This document shows, in pieces, positions 43,363-54,977 of a DNA stretch of 64,000 nucleotides. Both the position numbers and the translations under genes were made by a program. The stretch covers positions 77,705 to 141,704 of the forward strand of contig BCHH01000022.1 in NCBI GenBank assembly GCA_001599595.1. Direction: 5' to 3'. Position 1 is the first letter of the stretch. Every line of letters starts with the position of its first letter. The DNA comes from Beverwykella pulmonaria (taxonomy: Eukaryota > Ascomycota > Dothideomycetes > Pleosporales > Melanommataceae). Below the pieces are notes generated by a model. That model saw only the letters and a list, made by a program, of their open reading frames with translations, was not told the origin of the DNA and searched no databases.

Positions 43363-44589
43363 CTAGACGAGACCGTCGTAGAGCGATAGCGCCGACACAA
43401 TCGTCTCGTCGCGCTTGGAGCCCTCCTTGAATTCGGCCATGTCCAGACTGCCGTTCTCGTCCTTGTCCATCATCCGGAATATCTTGCGCACGCGCTTCTC
43501 GGGCGTGTCTTCGTCCTCGGGCAGCTTGACCATGGATCCGACCTGCACCCGTCAGCCAAGTACGCCATCTGGGGCGCATACCGACATACCATTTTGTATA
43601 TCGCTTCGACAATCGCAAGCATCTCTTCGTAGCTGATCTTTCCGTCGCCGTCGATGTCGTACAGCTGGAATGCCCAGTCGAGCTTATCCTCCATCTTGCC
43701 GCGACTGGTGACGCTGAGGGCGCAGATGAATTCTTTGAAGTCGATGGTGCCCGATTTATCTGCGTCGAATACATTGAAGACGTAGTCTGCAAAGGACGAG
43801 GGATCGCCGAAGGGAAAGAATTGTTTATAGATCTTTTGGAACTCCTCTTTCGTGAGCATGCCGGACGGGCAGTCCTTCAGGAAACCTTTCACAGTTCAGC
43901 GCAACGCAGACAGGTGCAATTCCCACCATCCGTACCTTTGTACCATTGCTGCAACTCCTTCTTGTCGAAGTGCGTCGCTTTCTGGAGGTCCGCTAGCTCC
44001 TGCTGGGACAGCTTACTCTGGCTGTGATATTGCACAATCAGCTTCTCGTCCTTCAACACCATGTGTTCCACGGGGCTCCGGGAGGACAGTCCTTCCTCGA
44101 ATGACTTGACGCCGTTGGACAAAGCCACGTCGAGCATCGCTCTGTAGCGAGCATAGCGTGGGTTGTCGTGGTGGGGTATCTTAGTATTGTGCAGGCGCGC
44201 AAAGTTGAGCGGCGAATGTTGGTTTGCCAGGAGGGGTATGTCGCGCGTTCCTATCGGCATGTGGCGCAGAGATCCTTCGCGGTCACGATCGTGGTCGTGA
44301 TTGCGGCCGTCGTGGTCACGGTCGTGGCCGCCGGCGTGGTTTCGCTGCGATTGCATGGCCGGGTCGAGTACTTTCTACCGTGGGGCGGTTCACTCTGGCG
44401 GAGCGCGACCTGGACGGGAAGGCCATGACGGCGCAGTCGGGTCGGGCTTTCCTCCTTCACTTGGCCCTGACACTTTGCGAGGTGAACGGAAGGTGTCGTC
44501 CGGAGTTGAGGTGGTGGCCGGCGGGCGCGCCACTGACGGTGCGGGAGGAAACCAATGACGAAGAAAGCGCGGACTTACCGATTACCCAT
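43363..44589 (-). CDS. ncs1: Neuronal calcium sensor 1 (frequenin), 190 aa
   Basis: Four exons: 44589-44579, 44021-43936, 43885-43590 and 43542-43363. The first exon is only 11 nt (M-G-N and part of R) and is followed by a 557-nt intron; the others are 50 and 47 nt. The total gives exactly 190 residues, the family length. Start M-G-N-R-Q-S-K-L-S keeps the N-terminal Gly for myristoylation. EF hands: the first is the usual degenerate, non-binding one (L-K-D-C-P-S-G). The other three are complete: [25 protein letters not shown] and [15 protein letters not shown]-1/Frq1 regulates phosphatidylinositol 4-kinase and calcium tolerance at Golgi and plasma membrane. A TATA-like run lies about 47-57 nt upstream of the ATG. 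Confidence 0.95.
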
Positions 44590-44635
44590 ATCTCAAGCAC
44601 AAGTTCACCGTCTGCGACGAAGCGGCGACGAGGCT

Positions 44636-44646
44636 GTATATATATC
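44636..44646 (-). promoter_or_regulatory. ncs1: Putative TATA box of ncs1
   Basis: GTATATATATC run on the minus-strand side, 47-57 nt upstream of the proposed ATG at 44589. Its position supports the very short first exon. Confidence 0.4.
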
Positions 44647-45402
44647 AGTCGTAGGGGAGTGAAATAGGCAGTGGCAGGCGTGTTTCGGGAGGATAGAGGA
44701 AGCAGTCGAGTGAGGTGAGGTGCAAAAGGCGCGGTAGAGATGTGGCGGAGGGGAACAGTAAGGTAGTAGCGGGGTTTGCAGACAGCGAGGCGCAGTGGCA
44801 GTAGCCTTGAGAACAGTGCGGCAATGCAGATCAGCAGTACGAGGCAACAGGGCTTCTGGATATTTGGACGACGGCGAAGGTACGAAACGGTCTTATACAG
44901 CAGATGGCCGGAGCAGCTGGAGCGAGCGGTGGGCTCCAGGGCTACTAGGGCAAATGTAGCGGGAGCCTAGGCATCCCCGTGTCCCCCGTTCGATGCCTGA
45001 CGCACTTCGCGGCAGGCATTCATGCGCGTGCCCGCTGCCCTTCGCACTCGTCCGAGGCCTCGCGCGCGAACTGCAGCTGGAACTGTGCGCTGTGAGCCGG
45101 CGAGGGTTGGCTGGCTACCGGAAGTGGGGAGAGCTGCATCTGGCTGCTCACCAATCCTATAATAAGCTGGCCATCCAGCACCGTGCTGCTGGCGCCCGGC
45201 CGCTGCAACTCTGTAGCCCTACGCCATCGCAATCCTTCCCGCTTGGAGACGTGGTAATGCGCTTACCCCGACGATCACGTGACCGCTTCAAACCTTGTTG
45301 ATTCCGCTTCGGTTCTGACAGCAGCTTGACATTGAGCTTGTTCAAACCTCGATACACGAGCTTCACCACCTCTCCACGACACACTCACGCTCGGCTCCAA
45401 GT
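44647..45402. other. Divergent promoter region
   Basis: GC-rich region between ncs1 and the Mediator gene. Long overlapping frames here lack ATG context or domains. No repeat recognised. Confidence 0.4.
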
Positions 45403-46351
45403 ATGGACTCTGTACTGCTGGCGCAGTTCCAGCGCGTCGAGGCCGCATTGAGCACCCTCGTCGACTCCATAGCATCCTACAATCCGTCTCCCCAGGCCGC
45501 CCTGGACCTGGTCGCAGCCGATGACGAACTAAGCCACGGACTGGATGAGCGTATGCAAACACTCACTCTGTCGCTCCATGTGTATGCTGATCTCTAGAGT
45601 CTCCCGACACCAGGCCAATCACGCTCGCATCCTTGCCCTGCGCGCCGAAGACGAGGCCCTCGCATCGCAGCTTAAGTCCGGCATCACCGCCCTCGCTGAA
45701 CTTCGCCGCGAGCTCTTTGAGACCCCCGCCACGACCTTCTCTGACGACTCGCGCCCCGTGCCCTTCGATGAGCTTCTCCAATTCGCCAAGAACATCTCCA
45801 AACACACCGTCCCGCCAACGTACCGCGAGCGCATTCCCAAGGATGGGCCCGAAGCTAAGGACAAGGATAAGGCGAACGACGATACCAGCTCTGGCCCAGT
45901 CTCCTCCAATGGCTTGGGCACACCCGCAATCACGAGTGCACCCGCACATGCAGGACAACCGACCAAAGAAGCATCTAAAGAGACAGCTGTGGAGGGTGAA
46001 GGAGAAGCCCCCAAGGAGGTTACTGCCGAGCAGGAGGAGTGGCTTACGAAGCTTCGCGAGAGCCAGCTGACCTGGTATCCGTGGCCGGACGATCAGAAAA
46101 TCCGGAGCGGGAATCTAATGGCGATTCAGCATCTCCTAGATCAGGGCAAAAAACCGGAGGACATCAATATTTCCGAAGAGGCGGAAGAAGAGAAGAAGAG
46201 GGAGGAGGTGGAGCAGCAAAAACAGGAGGCAGGTCTCTCAACCCAGGAGCCGCATATGACAGCCGCGGAGGGTGCAATCTACACCAGTGCAAGATCACGT
46301 CCTCCTCAAGAGCAGTCTACTTTTATGGGCTTTGAAGATTTTGATGAGTAG
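45403..46351 (+). CDS. med4: Mediator of RNA polymerase II transcription subunit 4, 299 aa
   Basis: Exons 45403-45550 and 45600-46351; 49-nt intron (donor GTATGC). Two nearby AGs exist; the one at 45598-45599 keeps phase and restores L-D-E-L-S-R-H-Q-A-N-H. Med4 belongs to the Mediator middle module. Recognised by the N-terminal coiled coil (A-R-I-L-A-L-R-A-E-D-E-A-L-A-S-Q-L), the block P-V-P-F-D-E-L-L-Q-F-A-K-N-I-S-K-H-T, and W-Y-P-W-P with I-R-S-G-N-L-M-A-I-Q-H-L-L near residue 200. The acidic C-terminus ends S-T-F-M-G-F-E-D-F-D-E. Nuclear. Confidence 0.93.
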
Positions 46352-46480
46352 ACATATACCACGGAGCTACGAGAGTAGATCCATGTAAAAGATCACTTTG
46401 CTTCGAATACAGCTTTTAACTTTGACGAGGGTATCGGTACCAGTATCCTTCTCGGGCACTTTCATCTCCATTTCTCGCGC

Positions 46481-48125
46481 TCAGTCCTTCCTCTTTCTCC
46501 CGTTTCCCAGCCAAGCGCCTTCATCGACCGTCCACGCGTTCCTCATCCCCATTCCATTCCTTAACATATCTTCGCGCTCCACCACACTCATTGGTAACCC
46601 CTTTCCGATCCCGCAAAGCACAAAGAGTCCCCACTTCCATCTAAAGGGGTTGATCACAATCGTGAATACAAACCAGTAAATGAGCTCCGCGTACGTGAAG
46701 AATTCGAACGCACCGCCCGGCGCCTTCGTCTTTATAACCCGAGTCATGTCGATCCAGCGCTTCATCCAATACGTGCGGGGCCGCGCCAGTGGATCTACCA
46801 GATACATGAGCAGAAAGCGCGTATAGATGCCGATGTGGTAGTTTCCGACCGTCCCAATAGCATTGACATATGTGCAATTGTTTGCGCAGATCTCGGGGTG
46901 CGCGGGCGGGAAGACTTGGAGGTACCAGTTTGGCGGGGTGTACGGATCTTCGAAACAGGACTCGGGGAAGAATTTGAGACTTGGGCGCTTGTATCCCGTA
47001 GCCATGATCACGATATCGGCTTCGATGAGTTTCTCCCAGCCGGGCCCGCCTTTAGGTACACCTTGACTGCGCTGGTTGAAGTTTATGCCCTTGCCAGATG
47101 GCGAGTATTCGAGGATGTCGCCGCGAAGCCACGAGGCTTTGCCGCTGCGCACGAGGTCCAGAATGTCTGAGTTTACCATGGGCGTCTCAGTGAATATGCC
47201 TTTTCCAGAATCACGCGGAGGGCTCAGATCAGACAGATCACGATAGAAGAATAGCCGCAGCATACCCTCTGGGATCCATGAGAATATTGTTTCCGATCCT
47301 AAAATGTTCATGGCGAGGAGAGCATCAACAAGGGGGTTCCGCGGTATGATCCACTTCTCGGATCGCGCGAGAACAGTCGTGTGTGCTGCGTTAGAGCGAG
47401 CTACAAATTCTAGCGCTTCAACAGCTGAGGCCCCGCCCCCGATGATAACCACTTTTTTACCTGTAGCTGTCTTCCCGTCGAGGTCGCTCGAGTGGTATAC
47501 TTCTCCTTTGAAATGCTCTTGGCCGGGCAGAGTCGGCATTTTAGGATCTCCGCAGGTTCCAACGGCGGCAATGACTCCGTCGAACTGGCCGTTGGAGGGG
47601 TTGTTGATGATCCAACGGCCGCGCGAGTCTTGATAGACTTTTTCCACAGGTGTGTCGAACGAGGTCTTCGACTCAAGGCCGTAGCGTTCCCAGAGTTGGA
47701 CTATTTGAGAGATGATTTGTTTGCGGTCGGGATATCCTTTTTTCCACTGCACGGAAGGATGGAAGCGGTACATTATGCTGTGGATTTGGAGCCCAGATGT
47801 GTTGTTGACTTTCTATTATCTCGTTAGGATCGAGCTGAACCACCTAAATGAGAATCGGAGAGGGTCGTACGCTCCATATCCCGCCCAGATTCTTCCGCGA
47901 TCCTGCTTCGAAGATACGACAATCGAAGCCGTGTCCAACGCAATGCGACGCTGCAGAAACCCCAGTTAGACCCGCACCAATGATGGCGATTTTGGGGCGC
48001 TTGAGTTCTGCGTGCGGAGGCGGCGGAGTGGGAGAAAGGACTTTATCCAGGATCCATTGCAGGATTTGGTAGAGAAAGAGGATCGAGTTTGTGATGAGCC
48101 TTTGGAGAAATGCCTGCAGACCCAT
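46481..48125 (-). CDS. Flavin-containing monooxygenase-like protein, 528 aa
   Basis: Exons 48125-47871 and 47812-46481; 58-nt intron (donor GTACGA, branch CTAAC). The ATG at 48125 is the first in frame. An N-terminal hydrophobic helix (S-I-L-F-L-Y-Q-I-L-Q-W-I-L) may anchor it to a membrane. FAD-binding G-A-G-L-T-G lies at about 50-55. The FMO identifying region (F-K-G-E-V-Y-H-S-S-D) comes before the NADPH-binding G-G-G-A-S-A at about 210-215. The later A-T-G-Y (I-M-A-T-G-Y-K) is also present. It should use NADPH, O2 and FAD to oxygenate a small substrate. Hydrophobic stretches near the C-terminus (I-Y-W-F-V-F-T-I-V-I) are typical of this fungal subgroup. Substrate unknown. Confidence 0.9.
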
Positions 48126-48640
48126 GGTGCGCAATTGGGCTCCAGAAGAGCGATTTGGGATTTGGAATAGAGGGGAAAATGCGGAAACTGAAATCTTGGG
48201 GAGCGGGAGGTGTCGGAAGCCGTTTATATTTGTGAGATTGGTAAGAGGAAAGAACCGGATGTGATGTCATGGTGTTGCTGTCCAAGAACAGGAACAGCAG
48301 GGAAGTTTTGACATGTGAACGGGGTTTACAGTGAAACGATAGGGATTGCATTAGACTATGCACCTTTGCAGGAAAGGCTCCGAAGCTAATGGCATCAATT
48401 TCATCTTGTGCAGATTCATATACAAAAGGCCGCTTTGCACGTGTATATTCCCAAGCTCCAAGCACGAGAAATTGTGGTGTTGAGTAACAGTTGTTGGCGA
48501 TCTGAGCTAGGTGACTTGGACCACAAAGCTAGCAAACGAGAGGCTTAGCGCAGCGCTAAGCTTTCATGCCTCAACCTCACCCTCAATGCCTTCATTTAAG
48601 CGCATGCAGTCCACACTCCGTCGCTCACTCAACATCAACC

Positions 48641-50387
48641 ATGCCGGCCTTCCAAGCTGGCCTAGAATCACAATTTTGTAACGAAGTGAATATCGCGTTG
48701 CGGAATCGCGATGCCGCAAAACTACAGTCCATCTTGCTCCTAGAACCGCCTTTTCCTCCCATCTACCAACAGCTCATCGATTCACTAAAGAACAAATTTC
48801 CCGGAAATGATCCGAAAGCAGATAAAAGATTAGAAGATGTGGTGCAAAGAATAGTGACGGAGACGGGAGAGAGTGAGGATGAGGATGGCCGGCCTGTTGC
48901 AAGCTGGAGCCAGATGGTTTCGTTCCTTGTCGGATGGTTAGCTTTCATTCGAGACATTAATTTGGAAAATTTGCTCGAAACATATGAGCGGCTGAGTGAT
49001 CTGCAGCAGTAAGTTAATCGAAATGGGCTGCTACGCCCTGGGTCCGCAATACTAACATACAGTCAGGAAAGCTAACAGTGCCCTTCAACACCCAACAAAA
49101 GGAATCCTGATATTACCAACTCTCATCGGATATGCCAAAGTCTTCTCTCGTGTCGCAATCGGTCTTGACAAACGCCCGGAATTGATTCAACATCTCGTGG
49201 CCAGTTCCATAACAGACGACGGTCGGCGAGAATCGCTCCCAGAAAAGGCTGCCAATATAGTCCGACATTCCTTCATCACGTGTCTCAATGATCGCAATAC
49301 AGCTCCCCGCGGAATCAAGGATGGTAAGCCAGACGGTAAAAAGGTGGGCATCTACAAGACGGCCAATATTTGCTTGAAGATCCTCTTCCAGGCAGACAAA
49401 CTCGAAAACTGTCAGACTATTTTCAACAACATATATAACTCCTCGCCTCCTCTGTCCATATATCCAGCTTCAGAACGCGTCACATATCTCTACTACCTAG
49501 GTCGCTACCACTTTGCCTCCACAAATTTCTTCGAAGCCCAACTCGCATTGCAAAAAGCCTATGACGACAGTCCGACAAGCCAATCGTGCATATCCCAACG
49601 GCGCCTCATTCTCATATACCTAATCGCGGCAAACATTCTGCTCGGCCGCTTTCCCAGTTCTGAGGTATATACCCGCCCCGAAGCCCGCGGTCTTCGCGCA
49701 CGCTTCGAACCCATCACAAACGCAATCCGAAAAGGCGATTTGGAGAGCTTCCGACGCATCACCAATCTCGATCTCACGCACGAGTACGCTGAATGGTTCA
49801 TCCACTACCGCATGTTCTACCAGCTCGGCAATTACTGCGAAGTCTATGTTTGGCGCAGTCTCTTCCGAAAGGTGTTCCTTCTCACTGGACAACAAGGCAC
49901 AACAGAACGCTCAGCGCCCACGATAGACCTGAATGCCGTATTGCTTGCTTTTCAGTACTTTGAGCGGCGTGCTCACATGACGCCCGCCATGGCCCATGCA
50001 GATGCCGGCCCAGGACGCCGCCACATTATCTTTGCTATTCAAGACTCGACACCACCTCCATCAAGTGGCTACATTGATCCAGACTTCGAGGGTCTTGGCT
50101 TAGAACCGTATATCAAGACACCAGACATTCTTGAGATGGAGAGCATCTGTGGAAGTCTCATCATGCAGGGGTTCTTGAACGGTTTCATCAGTCACAAGTC
50201 GAAGCGATTTGCCATCACCGGGGCGAGGAAAGCCGGTAGCGCGCTAAAGGCGGGGTTTCCAAATATTTGGGAGGTCATTAGTAAGAGGAAGAGCCAGGAT
50301 GTTCCCGGGTGGAGAAAGGAGGCCTTGAGTGAAGCTGTTGGCGGAGGAGTTATCAGGCTGGCGGGTGCCAGACCGGCTGGATCGTGA
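48641..50387 (+). CDS. csn12: Csn12-like PCI-domain protein (COP9/TREX-2 associated), 562 aa
   Basis: Exons 48641-49008 and 49067-50387; 58-nt intron with GTAAGT donor and CTAAC branch. A longer in-frame ATG exists at 48566, but 48641 follows an AACC context and begins the conserved M-P-A-F. Family features: N-terminal helices, the block L-P-T-L-I-G-Y-A-K-V-F-S-R-V-A. A TPR-like stretch with T-Y-L-Y-Y-L-G-R-Y-H-F-A follows. The PCI region contains R-L-I-L-I-Y-L-I-A-A-N-I-L-L-G-R-F-P, and the winged-helix part reads L-E-M-E-S-I-C-G-S-L-I-M-Q-G-F-L-N-G-F-I-S-H. Csn12/Thp3 complexes work in transcription-coupled mRNA processing and, in yeast, the COP9 signalosome. The Gly-rich C-terminal tail after K-S-K-R-F-A-I looks lineage-specific. 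Confidence 0.93.
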
Positions 50388-50876
50388 ACGAGGGTTTGGT
50401 TATAACTTGTGATACCCAGCGTTCTTGGATGAAGCTATGGAATTTTCTATTGTGCTGTAAGGTATAAGATTACAGCCAGAATTCAATTGGGCAGATCGAT
50501 TTGCTCATCCAGTCCATCCACGAATGCATCTCGCTTACTCCTCCTAAGCGATAAGGTGACACAATGACCCCCACAACTGTTCTCATGTGGCGCCCAGGCA
50601 CCGTCAGATAAAGTCTGCCCTGCACATTTTCCACACTTCACTAAAACATCCTCACATTGAAGCTTGGTGACACCAAGCCAAACGACACTATACATGGCCA
50701 CACGTAGCCCCATCCCCGCGACACCTTGACTTCCACACAAGAACCAGGCTTTCTAACCTTCCAATAGAAGAACCCCACTCACGGATATCTCTTACCTCCC
50801 CATCCGAGCCGATACCACCCACACAATCTCTCTCAAATCCATAAACACTGCTTAAAAATTCTCCTCCTATGGCTAG
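50388..50876. other. Intergenic, no supported gene
   Basis: 3' flank of csn12. A minus-strand frame (50483-50713) contains several C-x2-C pairs (K-C-G-K-C-A-G, then C-G-G-H-C) and could be a small Cys-rich gene or debris; no start or splice evidence decides. Confidence 0.3.
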
Positions 50877-51122
50877 GCAAGCGCACTCAAGACAGACATT
50901 ATGCGCATCGCCAACCGGATTAACTTTGAAGCACTAGACGTCCTCTACGGCTACAATATCTTCAGCGTCGCGATACACGGAGATGTAGGTGTACTTCCGC
51001 ATGTCTGCAGAGAAACGTGCGCGAATACATCACTTATAGTTAGTTCTACGGCTTATGGTGATCGTGTATGTGTTCCTACCCGTCGAATGGGATATGCAGA
51101 TCTAGGCAACAATATTAAATAA
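50877..51122 (+). pseudogene. Fragment of a common fungal 2EXR/F-box-associated family
   Basis: In one frame the plus strand reads A-L-K-T-D-I-M-R-I-A-N-R-I, then F-E-A-L-D-V-L-Y-G-Y-N-I-F. This is the motif (return from D-I-x-R-x-x-x-x-I to A-x-x-x-L-Y-G-x-N) shared by many short fungal proteins with an F-box or 2EXR-type domain. Nothing continues it on either side, so it is a relic. Confidence 0.4.
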
Positions 51123-51568
51123 TATGACAAAGCTTATGATTGCGGCTCAGGTGCCGTTGGACGGGAATGTGTCCCGACCTGGACCTAACCTTTCGTTTGA
51201 TGTACTATCAAGGCTGCCCACAAATATATTTTTCTTTAGGAATTGATCACTAGTATCCTCTATTATTACCTTCACGCTTTTTTACTTGGCAAAATCTCAA
51301 AAAGCTTTATATACGTTGCCTTAGCCTTGGACAGAAGAAGTGATAGTATCGTACAAAGAAAACCCAAATTGAGACCATTATAATCATCCACCAAGTAGTC
51401 CTTAATCCCGAATATAGCTTCACTATGACGGTAATGACTAGGTTGGTAAATGAGTTTATGGCGTACTCTGACTATTAGCGCCGGAGACGGATCCACGTTA
51501 CGAATCGACTTGCGATGTAGTAGCTGTTGCAAAGAAGTCGCTGAGCCATCGAACGTCGTATAAGTGGC
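51123..51568. other. Intergenic, no supported gene
   Basis: AT-rich; a minus-strand frame at 51272-51532 has no recognisable domain. Confidence 0.35.
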
Positions 51569-53514
51569 CTAGGTGTAATTAGATTGAGGAGCGGTTGTTG
51601 ACCGAACCTCTTTCATCAGTCGCGTCAACACGTTCTTGTTCCTCGTTCTAATGATCGACAACGAAGCCAACACGGGTGCCACGTGGCCGGTGAATATCAA
51701 TCCCCAGAAAATGGCGATCCGAGCATCCCGCGCCTCATCATAGTTTAATAGGACGCCGTAGGTGACATTGACAGCTACCACAAAGCAAAATGGACTCAGA
51801 GCAAGAATAACGTTTGAATCCAGGTCTTTCTCAACAGTTTCGTAATCCTTAGACGCAGCGACAAGCTCCTCTTTACGGCGTAGAATATTGATCAAAGTAC
51901 CCTGATCTTGAGATTGAGCCCAATCCTGCTCCAAAAGCTTAGATTCTAAATACCAGTACCTCTTAATCCTAGACAGCATATCTTCGTACTCTTGCGCAGC
52001 TCTCTCTAACTTTCGTAAGTCTTCTTGGTCGATTGTATTTGTTAGAGGTAAAGTTTCTACTCTTTCAAGGACTGGATCGGTCGCAACCATTTGTTCCGTA
52101 ATCTCGTTGGCCGTTTCATCCTCAGCAGGTTTTTCAGTAGTCGTTCTAACTCGAGCTTCTATCTACGATTAGAACCAGTTTTTCCTAGCAGTTAGTGAAA
52201 GTCTTACCGCTGTATATCTCTGCAGCCGCAAATACTGGAAGTACGAGGAGGAAGAGGACGGTTATTTGTCCGAATGTCATAGACGTATCTAATTGAAATG
52301 TCTGCTCCGTAACGTTGCACCATCGAATAATTATCAGACGAGTGAGGCTGTCGGAGAGCATTAATGTGAGAATTCCTAAACCACTGAGGAAAGATGACCT
52401 ATAGTTCAGTATCGTTCTTGAATATATGCGGTACCAGATGGCTATCTGACGGTGAGGTTTCAAGATTCCGACAATAGCAGTGCGCCGTCTTTCTGACTCC
52501 CACTCTTGATGCATTTCGTTCAATATCCATAAATATTCGGCCTTGGACGGTTTCAGCACCCTTTTTTTAGTCCATAGGTGCACCGTCATCATCCATCTTT
52601 GTAATATGTTCATTTTATGTCTACGCGAACCGTAAGACCGCTTGATTCGAACAAGGTAGTAAGTAACTACAAGGATCAGCGGGTAGCTACTTTCGGCCCC
52701 AAAAAAAGAGAAAATGCTAGCCCAGAAAGACAGGAATTGATCCCAAGTGAACGGTATTTTATCCGAAATGTCGGAATCGTCGCCAGCGCGATATCGAACG
52801 AAGGAGCATGCCATTGGAACGGTCCAGTTTTGATCCAGGCTGCTCATCATTTGGCCGTAGATTAGAATGCATACAAATATGAGCATCCCAAACACTCGCC
52901 AGTTACGAACAAGTTTGTGTATTTTCAAGTACTCCCGTAAACAGTCGAGGGTTGCGAGATGAGTAATCGCCGAGAACCATGCAAGATTATTCGACAAGAT
53001 CCATTCGTACCATGACAGCGTACATTGATTTGCAATGACGGCAATAAGAATGGCAAGTCCTGTGGCCAGTTGCTGATCACTAAGTGTGAGGATAAAATGA
53101 GTCACGGCATCTTGCCGTTCCTGACGAGAAAGATTCCAAAGTTGTGATGCCTGTGCTGTCTTGCGAATCCTTTCTCGAACGATGCTGTGGAAACTCCGTA
53201 TTAAGTTGACAAACCTCGAAGTGTCTTTCCAGGTGTGAAAGCCTCTAATGATCGTCTGGTCGTGGCTGTTAAGACATTCAGGTGGCAAAGAGTCGGATAG
53301 ATAGCCGTATATAATTGCCACAAAAGTCATCAATGCCGATAGAAGAAATGCAGTAAGTACCTATAGCAGATTAAGCGGTCTTTCTAGTAGCACATTCGTT
53401 CTCTGGCATAATCGAACGAGGCTGAGAAACACCTACTCCATTTCCCCCTATATCTGAACTAACCGTAACTGTTTGCCGCGCCGTACAGTTCAATGTGCCT
53501 CCACATATCTTCAT
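51569..53514 (-). CDS. Multi-pass membrane protein of unknown function, 606 aa
   Basis: Exons 53514-53437, 53360-52208 and 52158-51569; introns of 76 and 49 nt (donors GTAGGT and GTAAGA). It begins M-K-I-C-G-G-T-L-N-C, and the splice gives D-I-G-G-N-G followed by V-L-T-A-F-L-L-S-A-L-M, a strong first membrane helix. Several more helices follow (L-A-I-L-I-A-V-I-A, V-F-G-M-L-I-F-V-C-I-L-I, Y-P-L-I-L-V-V-T-Y-Y-L-V, V-L-F-L-L-V-L-P-V-F-A-A-A). A cytosolic coiled-coil segment (E-D-L-R-K-L-E-R-A-A-Q-E-Y-E-D-M-L) then precedes a last helix pair. The C-G-G-x-x-x-N start and the D-Q-Q-L-A-T-G-L-A-I-L block match a widespread uncharacterised ascomycete family. No transport motif is recognised. Codon use looks AT-richer than in the core genes to the left, as expected for an accessory gene. 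Confidence 0.75.
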
Positions 53515-53779
53515 GGTGAATCAGATCGATCGAGATGCACCGCGTAGTCGTAATGAGTAATTTCTGGATCGTGTCAGTGGGAAACATTGAGGAGGCTGAA
53601 GCTGGATGAGTTAGCTGTCTGCCAAGAGCTGGAGGCTTGAGAAAAACAAAACTTACACAGCCTCGTTATCAACAAAACAGGCCATGCCCTCCGATACCGG
53701 ATGCGGTTTAAAAGAGTCTAAGTAGAAATAAATAAGCGAGCGGTAAGCCGAGTGCGTAGTAGTGTTTTCTGCATCGATA
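53515..53779. other. Short intergenic region
   Basis: Upstream region of the multi-pass protein gene. No gene recognised. Confidence 0.35.
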
Positions 53780-54030
53780 AATCTAGAGCTTCTGAAGTGA
53801 TAATCTTCATGTTTCGCTGGTACAAAAATGCAAAGAAATGCTACGTTTATCTTTCTGACGTTTTCCACCAGTACTTCCAAAGAAGATAGCGAAGCGCACC
53901 GGAGACAAACACCAGCAATTCGGAAGAACAGATGGTTTACTCGAGGCTGGACACTTCAAGACCTCGGATCCGCTATTCGAAACCTACGTCGCATTCGTCA
54001 AGAGCATTATATAGGAAAGGAGTTCGATCA
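53780..54030 (+). pseudogene. HET-domain gene remnant
   Basis: One frame reads F-R-W-Y-K-N-A-K-K-C-Y-V-Y-L-S-D-V and stops soon after. A second frame continues R-W-F-T-R-G-W-T-L-Q-D-L. Together these are two consecutive signature blocks of the heterokaryon-incompatibility (HET) domain, separated by a frameshift and lacking the rest of the domain. A relic of an allorecognition gene. Confidence 0.75.
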
Positions 54031-54159
54031 TCGTCACTGTATGGTCGTGTTAACTGCGAACATAATTGAGGTGAAAAGAAGTGTCCGTGTTTCTCTAATG
54101 CCTGATCAGCCCTCTGCACATAGCACCATGCGGACAAACAGAATCCTCCCCTTCCCGCG

Positions 54160-54977
54160 AACCCGAGCCATCACAAGCGGTGAACACCTCCAAACCCAAA
54201 AGAGGCCGCGAAAAAAAGAGCATCAGATGCATCTCAATCAACTCTATCGCCACTCTTTAAGAAGACGGCATCAAGTCCAGAATCTCCACTGCCCGCATCT
54301 CAGCTGTCGCAATTCACGAAGTCACCGTTCTTCGAAGACAAAACTACTTTCAAAATCACCAACACCTACAACAACAGCTCCGATACTGGTTAGGATATCA
54401 ATCCTTCCTTCTACTTATGCTCAAGCCACGAAGCCTAAACCAAAGAAAAAGGCCACTACGACCATTTCACCCTATTTTCATAATGATCCGTTTCTGCGGT
54501 TCCCACCCCAAAAGGGTTGAGTTTCGAGCTACAGCCCTCCTATATCAGCGTGATTCAAGAAAGCATCTATGGTAACTATTTTGCCCTCGTCCAGACTATT
54601 CTTTGGAATCAAACCACCGCAAAGCGGCCCGACCAATTCTCTTCAAGCACCTGTTCGCGTATCCCACACCAGAAGTTCTTGCGGCAGCCCAGTACGGCGA
54701 TATCCTAGATATCATACGAACTCTCTGTCTTCAAGAAAAGAGAATGGCAAGGATTATTAAGCTGGTCAAGATATGGGTTGACTCGCTGCTGTATCCTGGG
54801 CGCCGCTATGCCCGCAACAATTACCCCAGCTTTTGTTCCGACTTGGGACTCCACCTGAAAGACAGGGAGATTCTAGCTCTCGATAACATTCAACTCGGTT
54901 GGGAGATTGCTCACTTACCAGCAGTAGGGCAATACCTGCTCGATTCGTACCGGATCCTCTGTCGGGATATATTGTAG
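54160..54977 (+). pseudogene. MBD4-like HhH-GPD DNA glycosylase pseudogene
   Basis: The 3' part (54603-54977) reads P-I-L-F-K-H-L-F-A-Y-P-T-P-E-V-L-A-A-A, I-I-R-T-L-C-L-Q-E-K-R-M-A-R-I-I, W-E-I-A-H-L-P-A-V-G-Q-Y-L-L-D-S-Y-R-I-L-C-R-D. These are the helix-hairpin-helix and catalytic-Asp region of MBD4-like glycosylases, which remove T or U from G mismatches arising at methylated C. Upstream, a different frame carries Y-F-A-L-V-Q-T-I-L-W-N-Q-T, so about one base is missing near 54618. A second frameshift separates a Lys/Ser/Pro-rich N-terminal region (K-P-K-P-K-K-K-A-T-T-T-I-S-P-Y-F) near 54510. No intron explains these shifts, so the gene is dead unless the assembly is wrong. Confidence 0.7.

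Noticed and set aside
43889..44356. Minus-strand 155-codon frame inside the ncs1 region
   Set aside because: Only its 3' end (from 44021) is ncs1 exon 2; the rest is the long intron, with no conserved residues.
46835..47633. Plus-strand frames opposite the monooxygenase
   Set aside because: Shadow frames; the minus strand carries both dinucleotide-binding motifs and a consistent splice.
50483..50713. Minus-strand Cys-rich short frame
   Set aside because: C-x2-C pairs are suggestive but no neighbouring exon, start evidence or family could be seen; noted only under the intergenic entry.
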